The position numbers and the translations under genes are program-made. A stretch of 64,000 nucleotides of DNA, from positions 1 through 64,000 of the forward strand of contig NZ_KB889672.1 of NCBI RefSeq assembly GCF_000372745.1. The letters are read 5' to 3'. Of this stretch, positions 35,801-44,067 are shown piece by piece (within the stretch, counting starts at the first letter, position 1; each line of letters begins with the position of its first letter). The notes below the pieces were generated by a model. That model was not told the origin of the DNA. It did no database searches and saw only the letters and a program-made list of their open reading frames with translations. This stretch comes from Embleya scabrispora DSM 41855 (GTDB lineage: Bacteria; Actinomycetota; Actinomycetes; Streptomycetales; Streptomycetaceae).

Positions 35801-36120
35801 TGGAACGTGGTCGCGGTCGGCACCGCCGCGGTGCGCGCCCCGGCGGCGCGCAGCCGCGCGGTCAGCCGGTCGCGCAGTTCGCCCGCCGCCTTGCGGCCGA
35901 AGGTCAGGACCAGGATCTCCTCCGGCCGGATCCCGCGCGCCACCCGCTCCGCGACCGCCTCCACGAGCACGGTGGTCTTTCCGGTGCCGGGACCGGCCAG
36001 CACGAGCAGCGGCCCGCCTCGGTGCTCGACGACGGCGCGCTGGTAGTCGTCGGGGATCACGGGCGCGGGCGGGGCCACGGGGGTGCGCCGCAGGCGGTAC
36101 GCCGGGGTCGGGGTGGTCAT
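32875..36120 (-). CDS. adnA: AdnA-type helicase-nuclease subunit
   Basis: A 1081-residue UvrD-like motor with a RecB-family nuclease. Motifs: Walker A GPGTGKTTV (about 44-52), LTFGRKAAGELRDRL, FVDEYQDTDPAQ, GDPDQSIYAFRGAD, VAVTRAKERL. The nuclease domain has GSMDRVERG and VVDFKTGRR. A C-terminal cysteine cluster, SHCDRCDFRRCCS, together with an upstream cysteine may hold an iron-sulfur cluster as in AddB-type nucleases. It is the partner of AdnB at 28243. In mycobacteria the two genes are adjacent; here a lipoprotein gene lies between them. ATG at 36120. Confidence 0.9.
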   Translation of the reverse strand: MTTPTPAYRLRRTPVAPPAPVIPDDYQRAVVEHRGGPLLVLAGPGTGKTTVLVEAVAERVARGIRPEEILVLTFGRKAAGELRDRLTARLRAAGARTAAVPTATTFHSFCYALVREHQPAELFSYPLRLLTGPEQDVFVRELLAGGVEEGSQSWPAELRAAVGTRGFADEVRAVIARSRELGLDPDALARFAQDTGRRDWRAAADFLAEYLDVIDAQGVVDYAELVHRAVLLAERPETAQVLRGRYKAVFVDEYQDTDPAQVRLLAALAGDGRDLIAVGDPDQSIYAFRGADVNGILDFPHRFPRADGEPADIVVLRTSRRAPAGLLAASRVVTQRMPLSRLPGDRVRAHRELIPSVSGAEDPSRVEVYTYPTPGAELDNTADILRRAHLEDGVPWGQMAVLVRSGARSIPGLRRALSAAGVPLEIAGDELPIAAEQAVSPLLTALHVAAEPSVLDAETARALLQSPLGGLDAGDLRLLGRALRAEERAASGAAVTGTRPSAELIRDALAEPGQLVGIEQRVGGGALRLGMLIRKARDVLAGGGSTEDALWELWQGTPWPGRLERAVLRGGTAGRNADRDLDAVVALFEVAAKAEERAGHRGALNFLAELKAQQIPGDRLDDSALRGESVRLLTAHRAKGLQWRLVVVHGVQEGLWPDLRRRGSLLEADRIGSDGLAEPLSPGALLAEERRLFYVAVTRAKERLVVTAVDSSYDDGDQPSRFLEELGVPPVEVKERPRRPLSTSALVAELRSAAVDPLAPAVLRRAAARRLAALADLRDDEGHALVPAAHPDRWWGLVEPTDPGVPIRDPGSAVRLSGSSVAKVRDCALSWFLGSEVHADSPRSAALGFGNVVHALADEVGTGATSAELPVLMDRLDRVWDALAFDAPWQSEQQKDEARTALERFLSWHTHERHRVVAATEHGFEVELTAGEYRVQIRGSMDRVERGEDGLAYVVDFKTGRRPPTRSEIEEHPQLAVYQVAVAAGALDEVPGFEGGRPASGGAELIQLRSADKGDAGQPLVLAQDPPLPGPDGGTWVGGLLADVAGRILGERFTPSTGSHCDRCDFRRCCSARPEGRMTVD

Positions 36121-36229
36121 CTGGCCGAGAGTGCCTTCGGGTCGCCGTCGAATCCTGAGGTGTGCACGGGCCGGGCCGGCGACAAGCGGATCACGCGGCC
36201 CCGGGCGCGGTGGGTCGATCCGGGTGGGT

Positions 36230-36260
36230 CGGCCGCGCCCCGGTCGGCAGGGCGCGGCCG
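36230..36260 (-). terminator. Terminator downstream of the alkyltransferase-like gene
   Basis: A perfect 11-bp stem (cggccgcgccc / gggcgcggccg) with a 9-nt loop begins 100 bases beyond the stop of the gene at 36361-36705 and before adnA. Confidence 0.5.
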
Positions 36261-36360
36261 ATGCCCATCAGATCACACCCGGCCCGATCGCCCCGCAGGC
36301 ACACGGGAGCGCGCTGTCGCACCAGGGCGCGTCCACTGTGGCTCGGCCCGCCCCCGACGG

Positions 36361-36705
36361 TCAGGGGTTCGGCGGAATGTCCCGGTCGCCGGGTACCTCG
36401 TCGGGCTCCGGCACCCAACGCGCCCGACCCATGTCCACCCGCTCACCGCCGGAACGCAGCGGCGTGCCCTCGGCCCGGTAGTGCCCGGGCGCGCGCACCG
36501 CGTGGCTCTGCGGCAACGAGCCGTCCGCGCGCACCACCCGCCACCACGGCACCCCACCGCCGTACAGCGCCATCACGCGGCCGACCTGTCGGGGTCCGCC
36601 TTCCTGGAGGGCCTCGGCGACGTCCCCATAGGCCATCACCCGCCCGGGCGGGATGCGCTCGACCAGGTCGAGAACCCGCTCGGCGAAGGGGTTAGGGTCA
36701 CTCAT
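36361..36705 (-). CDS. Alkyltransferase-like protein (MGMT family, no catalytic Cys)
   Basis: A 114-residue protein related to the DNA-binding domain of O6-alkylguanine-DNA alkyltransferase. It has IPPGRVMAYGDVAEAL (recognition-helix region) and RQVGRVMA. The active-site PCHRV sequence is replaced by PWWRVV, so it cannot accept an alkyl group. Alkyltransferase-like (ATL) proteins bind O6-alkylguanine and hand it to nucleotide excision repair. Mycobacteria carry a homologue at the same place near adnA. The ATG at 36705 gives a compact N-terminus. Confidence 0.9.
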   Translation of the reverse strand: MSDPNPFAERVLDLVERIPPGRVMAYGDVAEALQEGGPRQVGRVMALYGGGVPWWRVVRADGSLPQSHAVRAPGHYRAEGTPLRSGGERVDMGRARWVPEPDEVPGDRDIPPNP

Positions 36706-36832
36706 CCGGACATGGTGACAGAGTCCTCGGACACGAGGGCGGGCGCGGGCCGAACACCTTTCGCCCGCACTTCGGCGCGGCCGGCCGCAATCCCGGGCGC
36801 GGGTCGTGGCACCATCGACGCGGTGGTGACGG

Positions 36833-39262
36833 GTGATACGAGACCATGACGCAACGATCGCAACGGGTGCCCCCGGGAACGGGCGCGCCCTCGTAGTCGA
36901 GCCCTCACAACCGCTGCGCGTGCACCGATCGTCCGATTTGATCCGAGTCCTGCTCGGTGTACTCACCCTCGGCGTGGTCTTCTTTTTGGCCAGCATCGCC
37001 CGACAGACCACCTCGGGCCTGGAGTCGGACATCGTCCGCGGCGCCCAGAACAGCACGCCGCACCTGCTGCTCAACCTCTCCGGCGGGGTGTTCGCCGTCG
37101 CGGTGCTCGTGGTCCCGGTGGCCTACGGGATCGAACGCCTGATCAGCCGGGACGGGTTGCGGGTCGCCGACGGGGTGATCGCCGCCGCGGTGACCTACCT
37201 GGCCTCGCTCGGCCTGGACTGGTGGATCACCGGCCCCGGCCCCGAGGCACTGCGCGACGCGCTGACCCGCCCGCTGCCGCTGCCGCGAAGCGGCTGGACC
37301 GACCCGGTGCACGGCTACCTCGCGCCGATCGTCGCCTACGTCACCGCGGTCGGCCTGGTCCGCCGCCCCCGCTGGCAACTCGTGGTGTGGACGCTGCTCC
37401 TGCTGAACGCGGCGACCGTCCTGGTCGGCGGCTACACCACGCCCGTCGCGCTGCTCACCAGCGTGCTGTTCGGCCGCACCATCGCCTACGCGACGCTGTA
37501 CGCGGTCGGCCTGCCCAACACTCGGCCGCCGGCCGAGTCGGTGGTCGCCGCGCTGCGCCGGTTCGGCCTGGTCGCGCTGTCCTGCGTACGCACCGACGAC
37601 GGCCCCGAGGAGACCCGCCGCTACGCGGTCCGGCTGGCCGACGAGCGGCTGCTGGACGTGACCGTGCTCGACCGCGACCAGCAGGCGTCCGGCGCGATCT
37701 ACCGCTTCTACCGCCGACTCGTGCTGCGCGGGGTCACCCAGCGCCGCACCGTGCTGTCCACGCGCCGCGCGCTGGAGCAGGAGTCGCTGATGGCGTACGC
37801 GTGCGCCGATGCGGGCGTGCGCGCGCCGCGCCTGGTGGCCACCACCGAGGTCGGCCCGGACGCCGCGCTGCTCGCCTACGCGCACGTGCCCGGCCGTACC
37901 CTCGACACCCTCGACGACGACGAACTCACCGACGAACTCCTGGCCCGGCTGTGGGAGCTGCTCGGCCTGCTCCAGGCGCATCGGCTCACCCATCGGCGGC
38001 TGGTGGCCGAGAGCATCCTGGTGGACGGCACGGGCCAGCCGTGGCTGATGGACCTGCGGGCCGGCGAGATCGCCTCCGGCGACCTGGCACTGCGGATCGA
38101 CACCGCGCAACTGCTCACCACCGTCGCACTGCGGGTGGGCGAGGAACGCGCCGTACACACCGCTGCGGAGGTACTCGGCGCGGACACCGTCGCGGCCTGC
38201 CTGCCGCTGTTGCAAAAGGTCGCGCTCAGCCGCAGCACCCGCTCGGTGCTGCGCAAGGACAAGAACCTGCTCTCCCGGATCCGCGAGCAGATCCTGGAGC
38301 TGCGCCCGCAGGCCGAGGTCGAGCCGGTCCGGCTGGAGCGGGTCCGGGCCCGCACCCTGGTCACCGTGGTCGCCGGCGCGTTCGCGGGCTACTTCCTGCT
38401 GTCCCAGCTCAGCCACGTCGACCTGGGCGAGATCTTCAACAGCGCGAACTGGGGCTGGGCGGCGATCGGCCTGCTGGCCTCCTCGCTCAGCTACGTGTGC
38501 GCGGCGCTGATGCTGCTGGGCTTCGTCCCGGAACGGCTGTCGCTGTTTCGCACCACCATGGTCCAGCTCGCCGGTTCGTTCGTGAAGCTGGTCGCGCCAC
38601 CGGCGGTCAGCGGTGTCGCGCTGAACACGCGCTATCTACAGAAAGCGGGCATCCCGCCCACCCTGGCCGCCGCGAGCGTGGGCGTGTCGCAGTTGGGCGG
38701 TCTGGTCTTCCACGTCGGCCTGCTGGCGTTCTTCGGCTACATCGCCGGTACCGCCGAGACGCCGTCCTTCGCACCCTCCGGCGCGGTGATCGCGGGTCTG
38801 TTGATCCTGGCCCTGGTGAGCCTGTTGGTGATGGCCGTACCGCCGCTGCGGCGCTGGATCGTCAAGCAATTGCGGCAACTGTTCTCGGGCATCGTGCCGC
38901 GGCTGCTGGACGTGCTCCAGACGCCGACCAAGCTCGCGGCCGGGCTGGGCGGCACGGTGTTGCTGACGCTGTCCTTCATCCTGTGCCTGGACGCCAGCGT
39001 GCGGGCCTTCGGCGGCTCGGCCAACTTCGCCGCGATCGCGGTGGTCTTCCTGGCCGGCAACGCGATCGGCTCGGCCGCACCCACTCCGGGCGGCATCGGC
39101 GCGGTCGAGGCGGCCCTGATCGCGGGCCTGACCAGCACCGCGCGCCTGCCGTTCGAGACCGCGACGGCGGCCGTGCTGCTCTACCGCTTCCTGACCTTCT
39201 GGCTCCCGGTCCTGCCGGGCTGGCTCGCCTTCGCCCACCTGCAACGCAAACAGGCGATCTGA
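36833..39262 (+). CDS. Multi-pass membrane protein: degenerate kinase-like domain plus YbhN/LPG-synthase-like membrane domain
   Basis: An 809-residue protein. An N-terminal membrane block (about five segments between residues 40 and 230) is followed by a soluble domain (about 235-490) that resembles a protein kinase fold but lacks clear catalytic residues (HRRLVAESILVDGTGQPWLMDLRAG). The last 300 residues form an UPF0104/YbhN-like domain related to the flippase part of lysyl-phosphatidylglycerol synthase, with APPAVSGVALNTRYLQKAG and APTPGGIGAVEAALIAG. A role in lipid handling is inferred from the family. The GTG start at 36833 could be replaced by a later in-frame GTG. Confidence 0.82.
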   Translation: MIRDHDATIATGAPGNGRALVVEPSQPLRVHRSSDLIRVLLGVLTLGVVFFLASIARQTTSGLESDIVRGAQNSTPHLLLNLSGGVFAVAVLVVPVAYGIERLISRDGLRVADGVIAAAVTYLASLGLDWWITGPGPEALRDALTRPLPLPRSGWTDPVHGYLAPIVAYVTAVGLVRRPRWQLVVWTLLLLNAATVLVGGYTTPVALLTSVLFGRTIAYATLYAVGLPNTRPPAESVVAALRRFGLVALSCVRTDDGPEETRRYAVRLADERLLDVTVLDRDQQASGAIYRFYRRLVLRGVTQRRTVLSTRRALEQESLMAYACADAGVRAPRLVATTEVGPDAALLAYAHVPGRTLDTLDDDELTDELLARLWELLGLLQAHRLTHRRLVAESILVDGTGQPWLMDLRAGEIASGDLALRIDTAQLLTTVALRVGEERAVHTAAEVLGADTVAACLPLLQKVALSRSTRSVLRKDKNLLSRIREQILELRPQAEVEPVRLERVRARTLVTVVAGAFAGYFLLSQLSHVDLGEIFNSANWGWAAIGLLASSLSYVCAALMLLGFVPERLSLFRTTMVQLAGSFVKLVAPPAVSGVALNTRYLQKAGIPPTLAAASVGVSQLGGLVFHVGLLAFFGYIAGTAETPSFAPSGAVIAGLLILALVSLLVMAVPPLRRWIVKQLRQLFSGIVPRLLDVLQTPTKLAAGLGGTVLLTLSFILCLDASVRAFGGSANFAAIAVVFLAGNAIGSAAPTPGGIGAVEAALIAGLTSTARLPFETATAAVLLYRFLTFWLPVLPGWLAFAHLQRKQAI

Positions 39263-39306
39263 GCACGATCGCGCGGGCCGAGGACAGCGCCGTTCCCACA
39301 GCCGAA

Positions 39307-39345
39307 AGCGCCGGGCGGGCCGAAGGAATCGGCCCGCCCGGCGCT
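39307..39345. terminator. First of two terminators between convergent genes
   Basis: A perfect 15-bp stem (agcgccgggcgggcc / ggcccgcccggcgct) with a 9-nt loop, 45 bases after the membrane protein gene on the plus strand. Confidence 0.8.
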
Positions 39346-39357
39346 TGAGGACACCTC

Positions 39358-39391
39358 GGCCGAAGGCCGGGTCGATGCCCGGCCTTCGGCC
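39358..39391. terminator. Second terminator, next to moeZ
   Basis: A perfect 14-bp stem (ggccgaaggccggg / cccggccttcggcc) with a 6-nt loop. It lies nine bases past the moeZ stop on the minus strand. Confidence 0.8.
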
Positions 39392-39399
39392 GCCGAAAC

Positions 39400-40581
39400 C
39401 TAGTAGACCGGCTTCTCCGGTTCGATCTGGTTGACCCACCCGATCACGCCGCCACCGACGTGGACCGCGTCGGCGAATCCCGCGCTCTTGAGCACGGCCA
39501 GCACCTCGGCCGAGCGCACGCCGGTCTTGCAGTTGAGCACGATCCGCTTGTTCTGCGGCAGGTCCTCCAGGGCGCGACCCATCAGGAACTCGTTCTTGGG
39601 GATCAGCCGCGAACCCGGGATCTTGACGATCTCGTACTCGCCCGGCTCGCGAACGTCGATCAGATCGATGTTCTCGCCGGCGTCGAACCACTCCTTGAGC
39701 TGCCGCGGGGTGATGGTCGAACCGAGCGCGGCCTCCTGGGCCTCCTCGGACACCACACCACAGAACGCCTCGTAGTCGATCAGCTCGGTGACCGTCGGGT
39801 TCTTGCCGCAGACCGCGCACTCGGGGTCCTTGCGGACCTTGACCGTGCGGTAGGTCATCTCCAGCGCGTCGTAGATCATCAGCCGGCCGACCAGCGGCTC
39901 GCCGATGCCCATCAGCAGCTTGATCGCCTCGTTGACCTGGATCGACCCGATCGACGCGCACAGCACGCCGAGCACGCCGCCCTCGGCGCACGAGGGGACC
40001 ATCCCGGGCGGCGGGGGCTCCGGGTACAGGCAGCGGTAGCACGGGCCGTGCTCGGACCAGAACACGCTGGCCTGGCCGTCGAAGCGGTAGATCGAGCCCC
40101 ACACGTACGGCTTGTTCAACAACACGCAGGCGTCGTTGACCAGGTAACGGGTGGCGAAGTTGTCCGTGCCGTCGACGATCAGGTCGTACTGCCCGAAGAT
40201 CTCCATCACGTTGTCGGCCTCGAGCCGCTCTTCGTGCAGGACGACCTCGGTGTACGGGTTGATCTCCTTGACCGAGTCGCGCGCGGACTCCGCCTTGGAT
40301 CGCCCGATGTCGCTTTGCCCGTGGATGATCTGGCGCTGCAGGTTGGACTCGTCCACGGTGTCGAACTCGACGATGCCGAGCGTGCCGACACCGGCCGCGG
40401 CGAGGTACATCAACGCCGGGGACCCCAGGCCACCGGCGCCGACACAGAGCACCTTGGCGTTCTTCAGCCGCTTCTGCCCGTCCATCCCGACGTCGGGGAT
40501 GATCAGGTGGCGCGAATAACGACGGACCTCGTCGACGGTCAGCTCGGTGGCCGGCTCGACCAGGGGTGGTAGCTGCGACAC
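39400..40581 (-). CDS. moeZ: MoeZ: E1-like adenylyltransferase/sulfurtransferase
   Basis: A 393-residue two-domain protein. Residues 20-270 are a MoeB/ThiF E1-like adenylyltransferase with the nucleotide motif GAGGLGSPALMYLAAAGVG, the catalytic DNFATRY aspartate, and zinc-binding pairs CYRC and CAVC. Residues 290-393 are a rhodanese domain with active-site cysteine in NCKTGVRSAE. MoeZ activates the C-terminal glycine of MoaD and other ubiquitin-like sulfur carriers (ThiS, CysO, QbsE types) and delivers sulfur from the rhodanese cysteine. It complements moaE at 8402. GTG start at 40581. Confidence 0.95.
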   Translation of the reverse strand: MSQLPPLVEPATELTVDEVRRYSRHLIIPDVGMDGQKRLKNAKVLCVGAGGLGSPALMYLAAAGVGTLGIVEFDTVDESNLQRQIIHGQSDIGRSKAESARDSVKEINPYTEVVLHEERLEADNVMEIFGQYDLIVDGTDNFATRYLVNDACVLLNKPYVWGSIYRFDGQASVFWSEHGPCYRCLYPEPPPPGMVPSCAEGGVLGVLCASIGSIQVNEAIKLLMGIGEPLVGRLMIYDALEMTYRTVKVRKDPECAVCGKNPTVTELIDYEAFCGVVSEEAQEAALGSTITPRQLKEWFDAGENIDLIDVREPGEYEIVKIPGSRLIPKNEFLMGRALEDLPQNKRIVLNCKTGVRSAEVLAVLKSAGFADAVHVGGGVIGWVNQIEPEKPVY

Positions 40582-40695
40582 GGAAACTCCGATGGTCGGA
40601 CTGTCTATCTCGGCTCTTTTCCTATCGCAACAGTGCCACGCTCGTCCCGATTCCCGGGCACCGGGTCCGGTCCGTGAGATTCGCGCGCGCGAGGG

Positions 40696-40725
40696 CCGCC
40701 GGGCGCCTTCGAGGCGGCCCGGCGG
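40696..40725 (-). terminator. Terminator of the DUF3152 gene
   Basis: A 9-bp stem (ccgccgggc / gcccggcgg), extended by a short inner stem, lies 14 bases beyond the stop of the gene at 40739-42643. Confidence 0.6.
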
Positions 40726-40738
40726 GCGCGGATCCGTC

Positions 40739-42643
40739 CTACTTGGTGAGCTTGCCCGACGGGTACGGCCACGGGTTGGCCTCGCAGGTCTCGCCCTTCA
40801 TCGCGCCTTCGCTCGCGACCCGGGTCTTGGTCTGCTGCATCATCACCGGGGCGAGGCCCGCTCCGATGCCGCCCGCGCCACAGGACTTCTCGTGATTGTG
40901 CCCGAGCCGGTGGCCGACCTCGTGGTTGATCAACATCTGCCGGTAGCCGACGATGTCGTCGCCGTAGGCGGTCGAACCCTGGGCCCAGCGCCAAGCGTTG
41001 ATCATCACGTAGCGAGTGCCGTACGCGTCGCACGAGACGTTGTCCGTGCTGGTGTCGCCCACGATCGGGGTGCAGGCCTTGTGCACCGATTCCGGACTGG
41101 CCAGGCGCACCACGAAGTCCGCCTTCGGGGAGTTGTCGGTGCGCTCGAAGGTGAGCCCGCCGCTGGCCCAACTGCGCTTGTCGTTCAGGGTCTTCTGCAC
41201 CGTCGTGGCGAACAGTTCGCCGTCCAACTGAAGGCCCTGTTCGATCTCCACCGCGTACGTGTACTTGCGGCCGGGGCCGGGCGCGGCCTCCTTGCCGGAC
41301 ACCGTCTCGAACTTGCCGCTCAGGCCGAGCTTGGGGTCGAGCGGGAAGCGCAGGGTCAGCTGGTCGGTGGTGACCGGCGACGCGGGCGTCGGCAGCGGCA
41401 GCGAGGAGGCGCCACCCTGGGTGACCGGGTCCCGGTCCGAGGAGCGCGACGCGGCCTGGTCGGTGGGCCTGGTGGCACCGCCCGGCGTGGCCTGGTCGTC
41501 GCCGGCCGCCTGGCTGGAGGAGCCCTCGTCGGGCATCTGGAGCACGACCGCGCCGGCGAGCACCGCACCGGTGACCACCGCGCCGCTCGCCGCGACCAGG
41601 GTGCGCCGCCCCTTGCGCGGCGCGGGCCGGTTCGCCTTCCGGCTCTGCGCGCGTCCCCGGGGCGGGATGCTCCCGGTATCCGGCTCGAAGCCGTGCTCCG
41701 TCTCCTTGGCCGAGTGCCCGGGGCCCGGGTGGTCGTCGGTCGGCTCGGTCGCGAACGAGAGTTCTTCCAGGTCGAGTTCGGGGGCGGACGCGACCCACGG
41801 CTCGGACTCCATCGGGTACTGCCCGGCCCCGGGACGAATCGCCGGCTCCGGCTCGGCGGGCAGTTCGTACAGCGCGTCCGCGAGCGGATCCTCCATCGGA
41901 ACCACCGCCGGGTAGCCGCCCGAGGCGTCGTAGCCGTAGCCGACGAAGCTCTGCGGCTCGAACGTGGTGGTGTCGTACGTCGGCGCGGCGGGCGGCTCGA
42001 TGGTCGCGTGCATCCCGCTGGGATAGCCGTCCGCGGCGTACAGGTCGTTCGCCGCGCTCGTCGCCGGGTAGCCGCCGGTGGCATAGGCATCCGCGCCGAA
42101 GGTGTCCGTGCCGAAGGCTTCCGTGCCGAACGAGCCGGTGACGAACGAGCCGGTGTGCAGGGCGCCCGTGCCGAAGGCGTCGACACCGAACGTGTCGGTG
42201 CCCATGGTGTCGGTGCGGAAGGCGTCCGGGACGTGGCCGACCGTGCCGGCCTGCGCGCCGTACGGCTCCAGCGGGTCGTCCCAGTGCGCGGGCTCGCCGG
42301 GCATCGTCCCGGTCACCGACCAGGTGCCGGAGCCGACCTCGGGCGCGGGGTGCTCCCAGCCGTGCTGTTGCCCGCCGTCGTACCCGTGGCTCCCGGTGTG
42401 TTGCTGCGCGGCCGGGTAGGCGCCGTAGCCGGGGTCCACGGGGTAGCCGTGGTAGCCGGTGTCCTGCTCGGGATAGCCGCCACCGTACGAGGTGTCGGTC
42501 CAGCCGCCGCCGTAGCCGTCGTCGTGCACCTGCCCGTACGCGGCCTGTTGCGGCACCGCCGCGTAGCCGCCCGAGAGCGCGTCGTCCGGCAGGCCCTCTC
42601 CGCCGTACTGCACGCTCGTCTGCGTTCCCGAGTGACGTCCCAT
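40739..42643 (-). CDS. DUF3152 membrane-anchored metzincin-like protein
   Basis: A 634-residue protein. Residues 1-320 are low-complexity, rich in Gly, Tyr, Asp and Thr, with near-repeats of FGTDTFG (about 180-220). Basic residues (SRKANRPAPRKGRR) precede a single membrane segment (LVAASGAVVTGAVLAGAVVL, about 330-350). The extracytoplasmic part is a DUF3152 domain. It carries HEVGHRLGHNHE, a full HExxHxxGxxH zinc motif, and four cysteines (CTPI, CDAY, CGAG, CEAN) that could form disulfides. This suggests a cell-surface protease. It occupies the Rv3207c position next to moeZ. ATG at 42643. Confidence 0.88.
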   Translation of the reverse strand: MGRHSGTQTSVQYGGEGLPDDALSGGYAAVPQQAAYGQVHDDGYGGGWTDTSYGGGYPEQDTGYHGYPVDPGYGAYPAAQQHTGSHGYDGGQQHGWEHPAPEVGSGTWSVTGTMPGEPAHWDDPLEPYGAQAGTVGHVPDAFRTDTMGTDTFGVDAFGTGALHTGSFVTGSFGTEAFGTDTFGADAYATGGYPATSAANDLYAADGYPSGMHATIEPPAAPTYDTTTFEPQSFVGYGYDASGGYPAVVPMEDPLADALYELPAEPEPAIRPGAGQYPMESEPWVASAPELDLEELSFATEPTDDHPGPGHSAKETEHGFEPDTGSIPPRGRAQSRKANRPAPRKGRRTLVAASGAVVTGAVLAGAVVLQMPDEGSSSQAAGDDQATPGGATRPTDQAASRSSDRDPVTQGGASSLPLPTPASPVTTDQLTLRFPLDPKLGLSGKFETVSGKEAAPGPGRKYTYAVEIEQGLQLDGELFATTVQKTLNDKRSWASGGLTFERTDNSPKADFVVRLASPESVHKACTPIVGDTSTDNVSCDAYGTRYVMINAWRWAQGSTAYGDDIVGYRQMLINHEVGHRLGHNHEKSCGAGGIGAGLAPVMMQQTKTRVASEGAMKGETCEANPWPYPSGKLTK

Positions 42644-42653
42644 GAGTCTGCGT

Positions 42654-43595
42654 TCACCCCACCACGTTCGACGGCGATAGGGCCCCGTCGAGAAGTTCGC
42701 GGAAACCCCGGGCCACCACGCGGGGGTGTTCGAGCATGGCCACGTGCCCGGAATCGGGCACCACCAACAGTCGCGCGTCCGGGAAGGTCTCGGTCGCGCG
42801 CTTGGCCATACGCGCGTCGACCAGCTTGTCCCGGCGTCCGTAGACGAGCAGCGTCGACGCCCGCACGTCGGCCGCCTGCCGCCACAGCGCCCGCTCGCCA
42901 CGCTCCAGGTAGGCCCCGATGACCGACCGGGTCGAGTGCGAGAACGCGTCCATCATGTACGGGAGTTCGAGCCGACGCCGATACTCGGCCGCGGCGTCCG
43001 CGAAGGCTTTCTCGCCGACCGCGTCCGGGCTGCCGTACATCATCGCGATCGACATCCTGGTGCGGTCCTCGGGCGTCATGTTGCGGCTGAGCCGCAGCAG
43101 CGCACGGCCCACGCCGGGCACTCCGAGAGCCGCGGTCGGCAGCACCGACGGGCGCACCCGCAGGTCCGGCAGCGCGGGCGAGATCAGCGTCAGCGTGCGG
43201 ACCAGGTCCGGCCGGCGGGCGGCGAGCCGCGTGGCCACCGAACCGCCCATCGAATTGCCGAACAGGTGCACCGGGCCCTTGCGCAGCGACAGGATCGCGC
43301 CCTCGACCGCACGACAGTGCGCGGAGATCGAGTAGTCCCGGTTCCGCGGCGGCGGCGAGTGCCCGAAGCCGGGCAGGTCGATCATCTCCACGGAAAGATC
43401 CGACCGCAGTTCGGCGGCCAGTTCCGTCCAGTTCAGCGAGGAGCCGCCGAGGCCGTGGATCATCATCGCGGGCGGCAGATCGCGGTCGCGGAGCGCGTCG
43501 TGGCGCACCACGACCTCACTGCCGGTGGCGACTTCGACCGTACGCGCAGGCCAAGGCGTCGCGTCGGCGTCGCTTGCGGGGCTGAGGGTCGTCAC
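42654..43595 (-). CDS. Alpha/beta hydrolase
   Basis: A 313-residue alpha/beta hydrolase. Motifs: oxyanion hole MIHGLGGSSLNW, nucleophile elbow LFGNSMGGSVA (Ser), acid in VYGRRDKLVDARM and histidine in PDSGHVAMLEHP. The triad is complete. Length and layout fit esterase or lipase families; substrate unknown. GTG start at 43595 lacks a Shine-Dalgarno site but is preceded by a TAATAT box eight bases upstream, so the mRNA is probably leaderless. It precedes the DUF3152 gene by 10 bases on the same strand, so the two likely form an operon. Confidence 0.88.
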   Translation of the reverse strand: MTTLSPASDADATPWPARTVEVATGSEVVVRHDALRDRDLPPAMMIHGLGGSSLNWTELAAELRSDLSVEMIDLPGFGHSPPPRNRDYSISAHCRAVEGAILSLRKGPVHLFGNSMGGSVATRLAARRPDLVRTLTLISPALPDLRVRPSVLPTAALGVPGVGRALLRLSRNMTPEDRTRMSIAMMYGSPDAVGEKAFADAAAEYRRRLELPYMMDAFSHSTRSVIGAYLERGERALWRQAADVRASTLLVYGRRDKLVDARMAKRATETFPDARLLVVPDSGHVAMLEHPRVVARGFRELLDGALSPSNVVG

Positions 43596-43603
43596 GGTGG
43601 GCA

Positions 43604-43609
43604 ATATTA
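43604..43609 (-). promoter_or_regulatory. -10 box of a leaderless promoter (TAATAT)
   Basis: TAATAT on the minus strand ends eight bases before the GTG start codon of the alpha/beta hydrolase. A start point at or near the G of GTG would give a leaderless mRNA, common in actinobacteria. No good -35 is seen. Confidence 0.5.
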
Positions 43610-43821
43610 CGAGATGATCACTGAGACGGAAGAGCGGATGCCTCGACCGACTTCGTCGCACCGGGTGGTCTCGGCTCTTATGCCCTGGTTCATGACGCCA
43701 CTGTAAACGCTCCGCACATCACGTTTCGACATCGATCCCCGAAGTGCGGCAACGGAATCGGGGGGATCATGGACTTACGGGAACGCCGCATGGCGGCGAA
43801 CCACACGGGCAGGGAGGGCGT

Positions 43822-44067
43822 ATGCACCGAAACGACGACACCCCCGAGTTCGAAGACGTCACCATCGGTGACGCCGCGGTTTCCGAAGACACGACCCAGG
43901 ACCCCGAAATTCCCGTGCCCGACGCGGTGGAACAACGCACCGCGGTGGAAGTGGAGGACGGTGAGGGCGACGCGGTGTGGGAGTCGGTACCCGACGGCGT
44001 GGATCCCGCGGACGCGACCGAACAACGCCGCGGGGTCGGGCGCCGGGGGGACGACGACTATCGCTGA
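43822..44067 (+). CDS. Small acidic hypothetical protein
   Basis: An 81-residue strongly acidic protein (many Asp and Glu, ending RRGVGRRGDDDYR) with a GGGAGGG site before the ATG and good third-position bias. No cysteines, no hydrophobic segment. Probably disordered. Family not recognised. It stands alone between divergent and downstream genes. Confidence 0.6.
   Translation: MHRNDDTPEFEDVTIGDAAVSEDTTQDPEIPVPDAVEQRTAVEVEDGEGDAVWESVPDGVDPADATEQRRGVGRRGDDDYR

Noticed and set aside
32833..36849. A 1338-codon plus-strand open frame opposite adnA
   Set aside because: Same reason: antisense shadow of a well-supported gene, with no recognisable motif.
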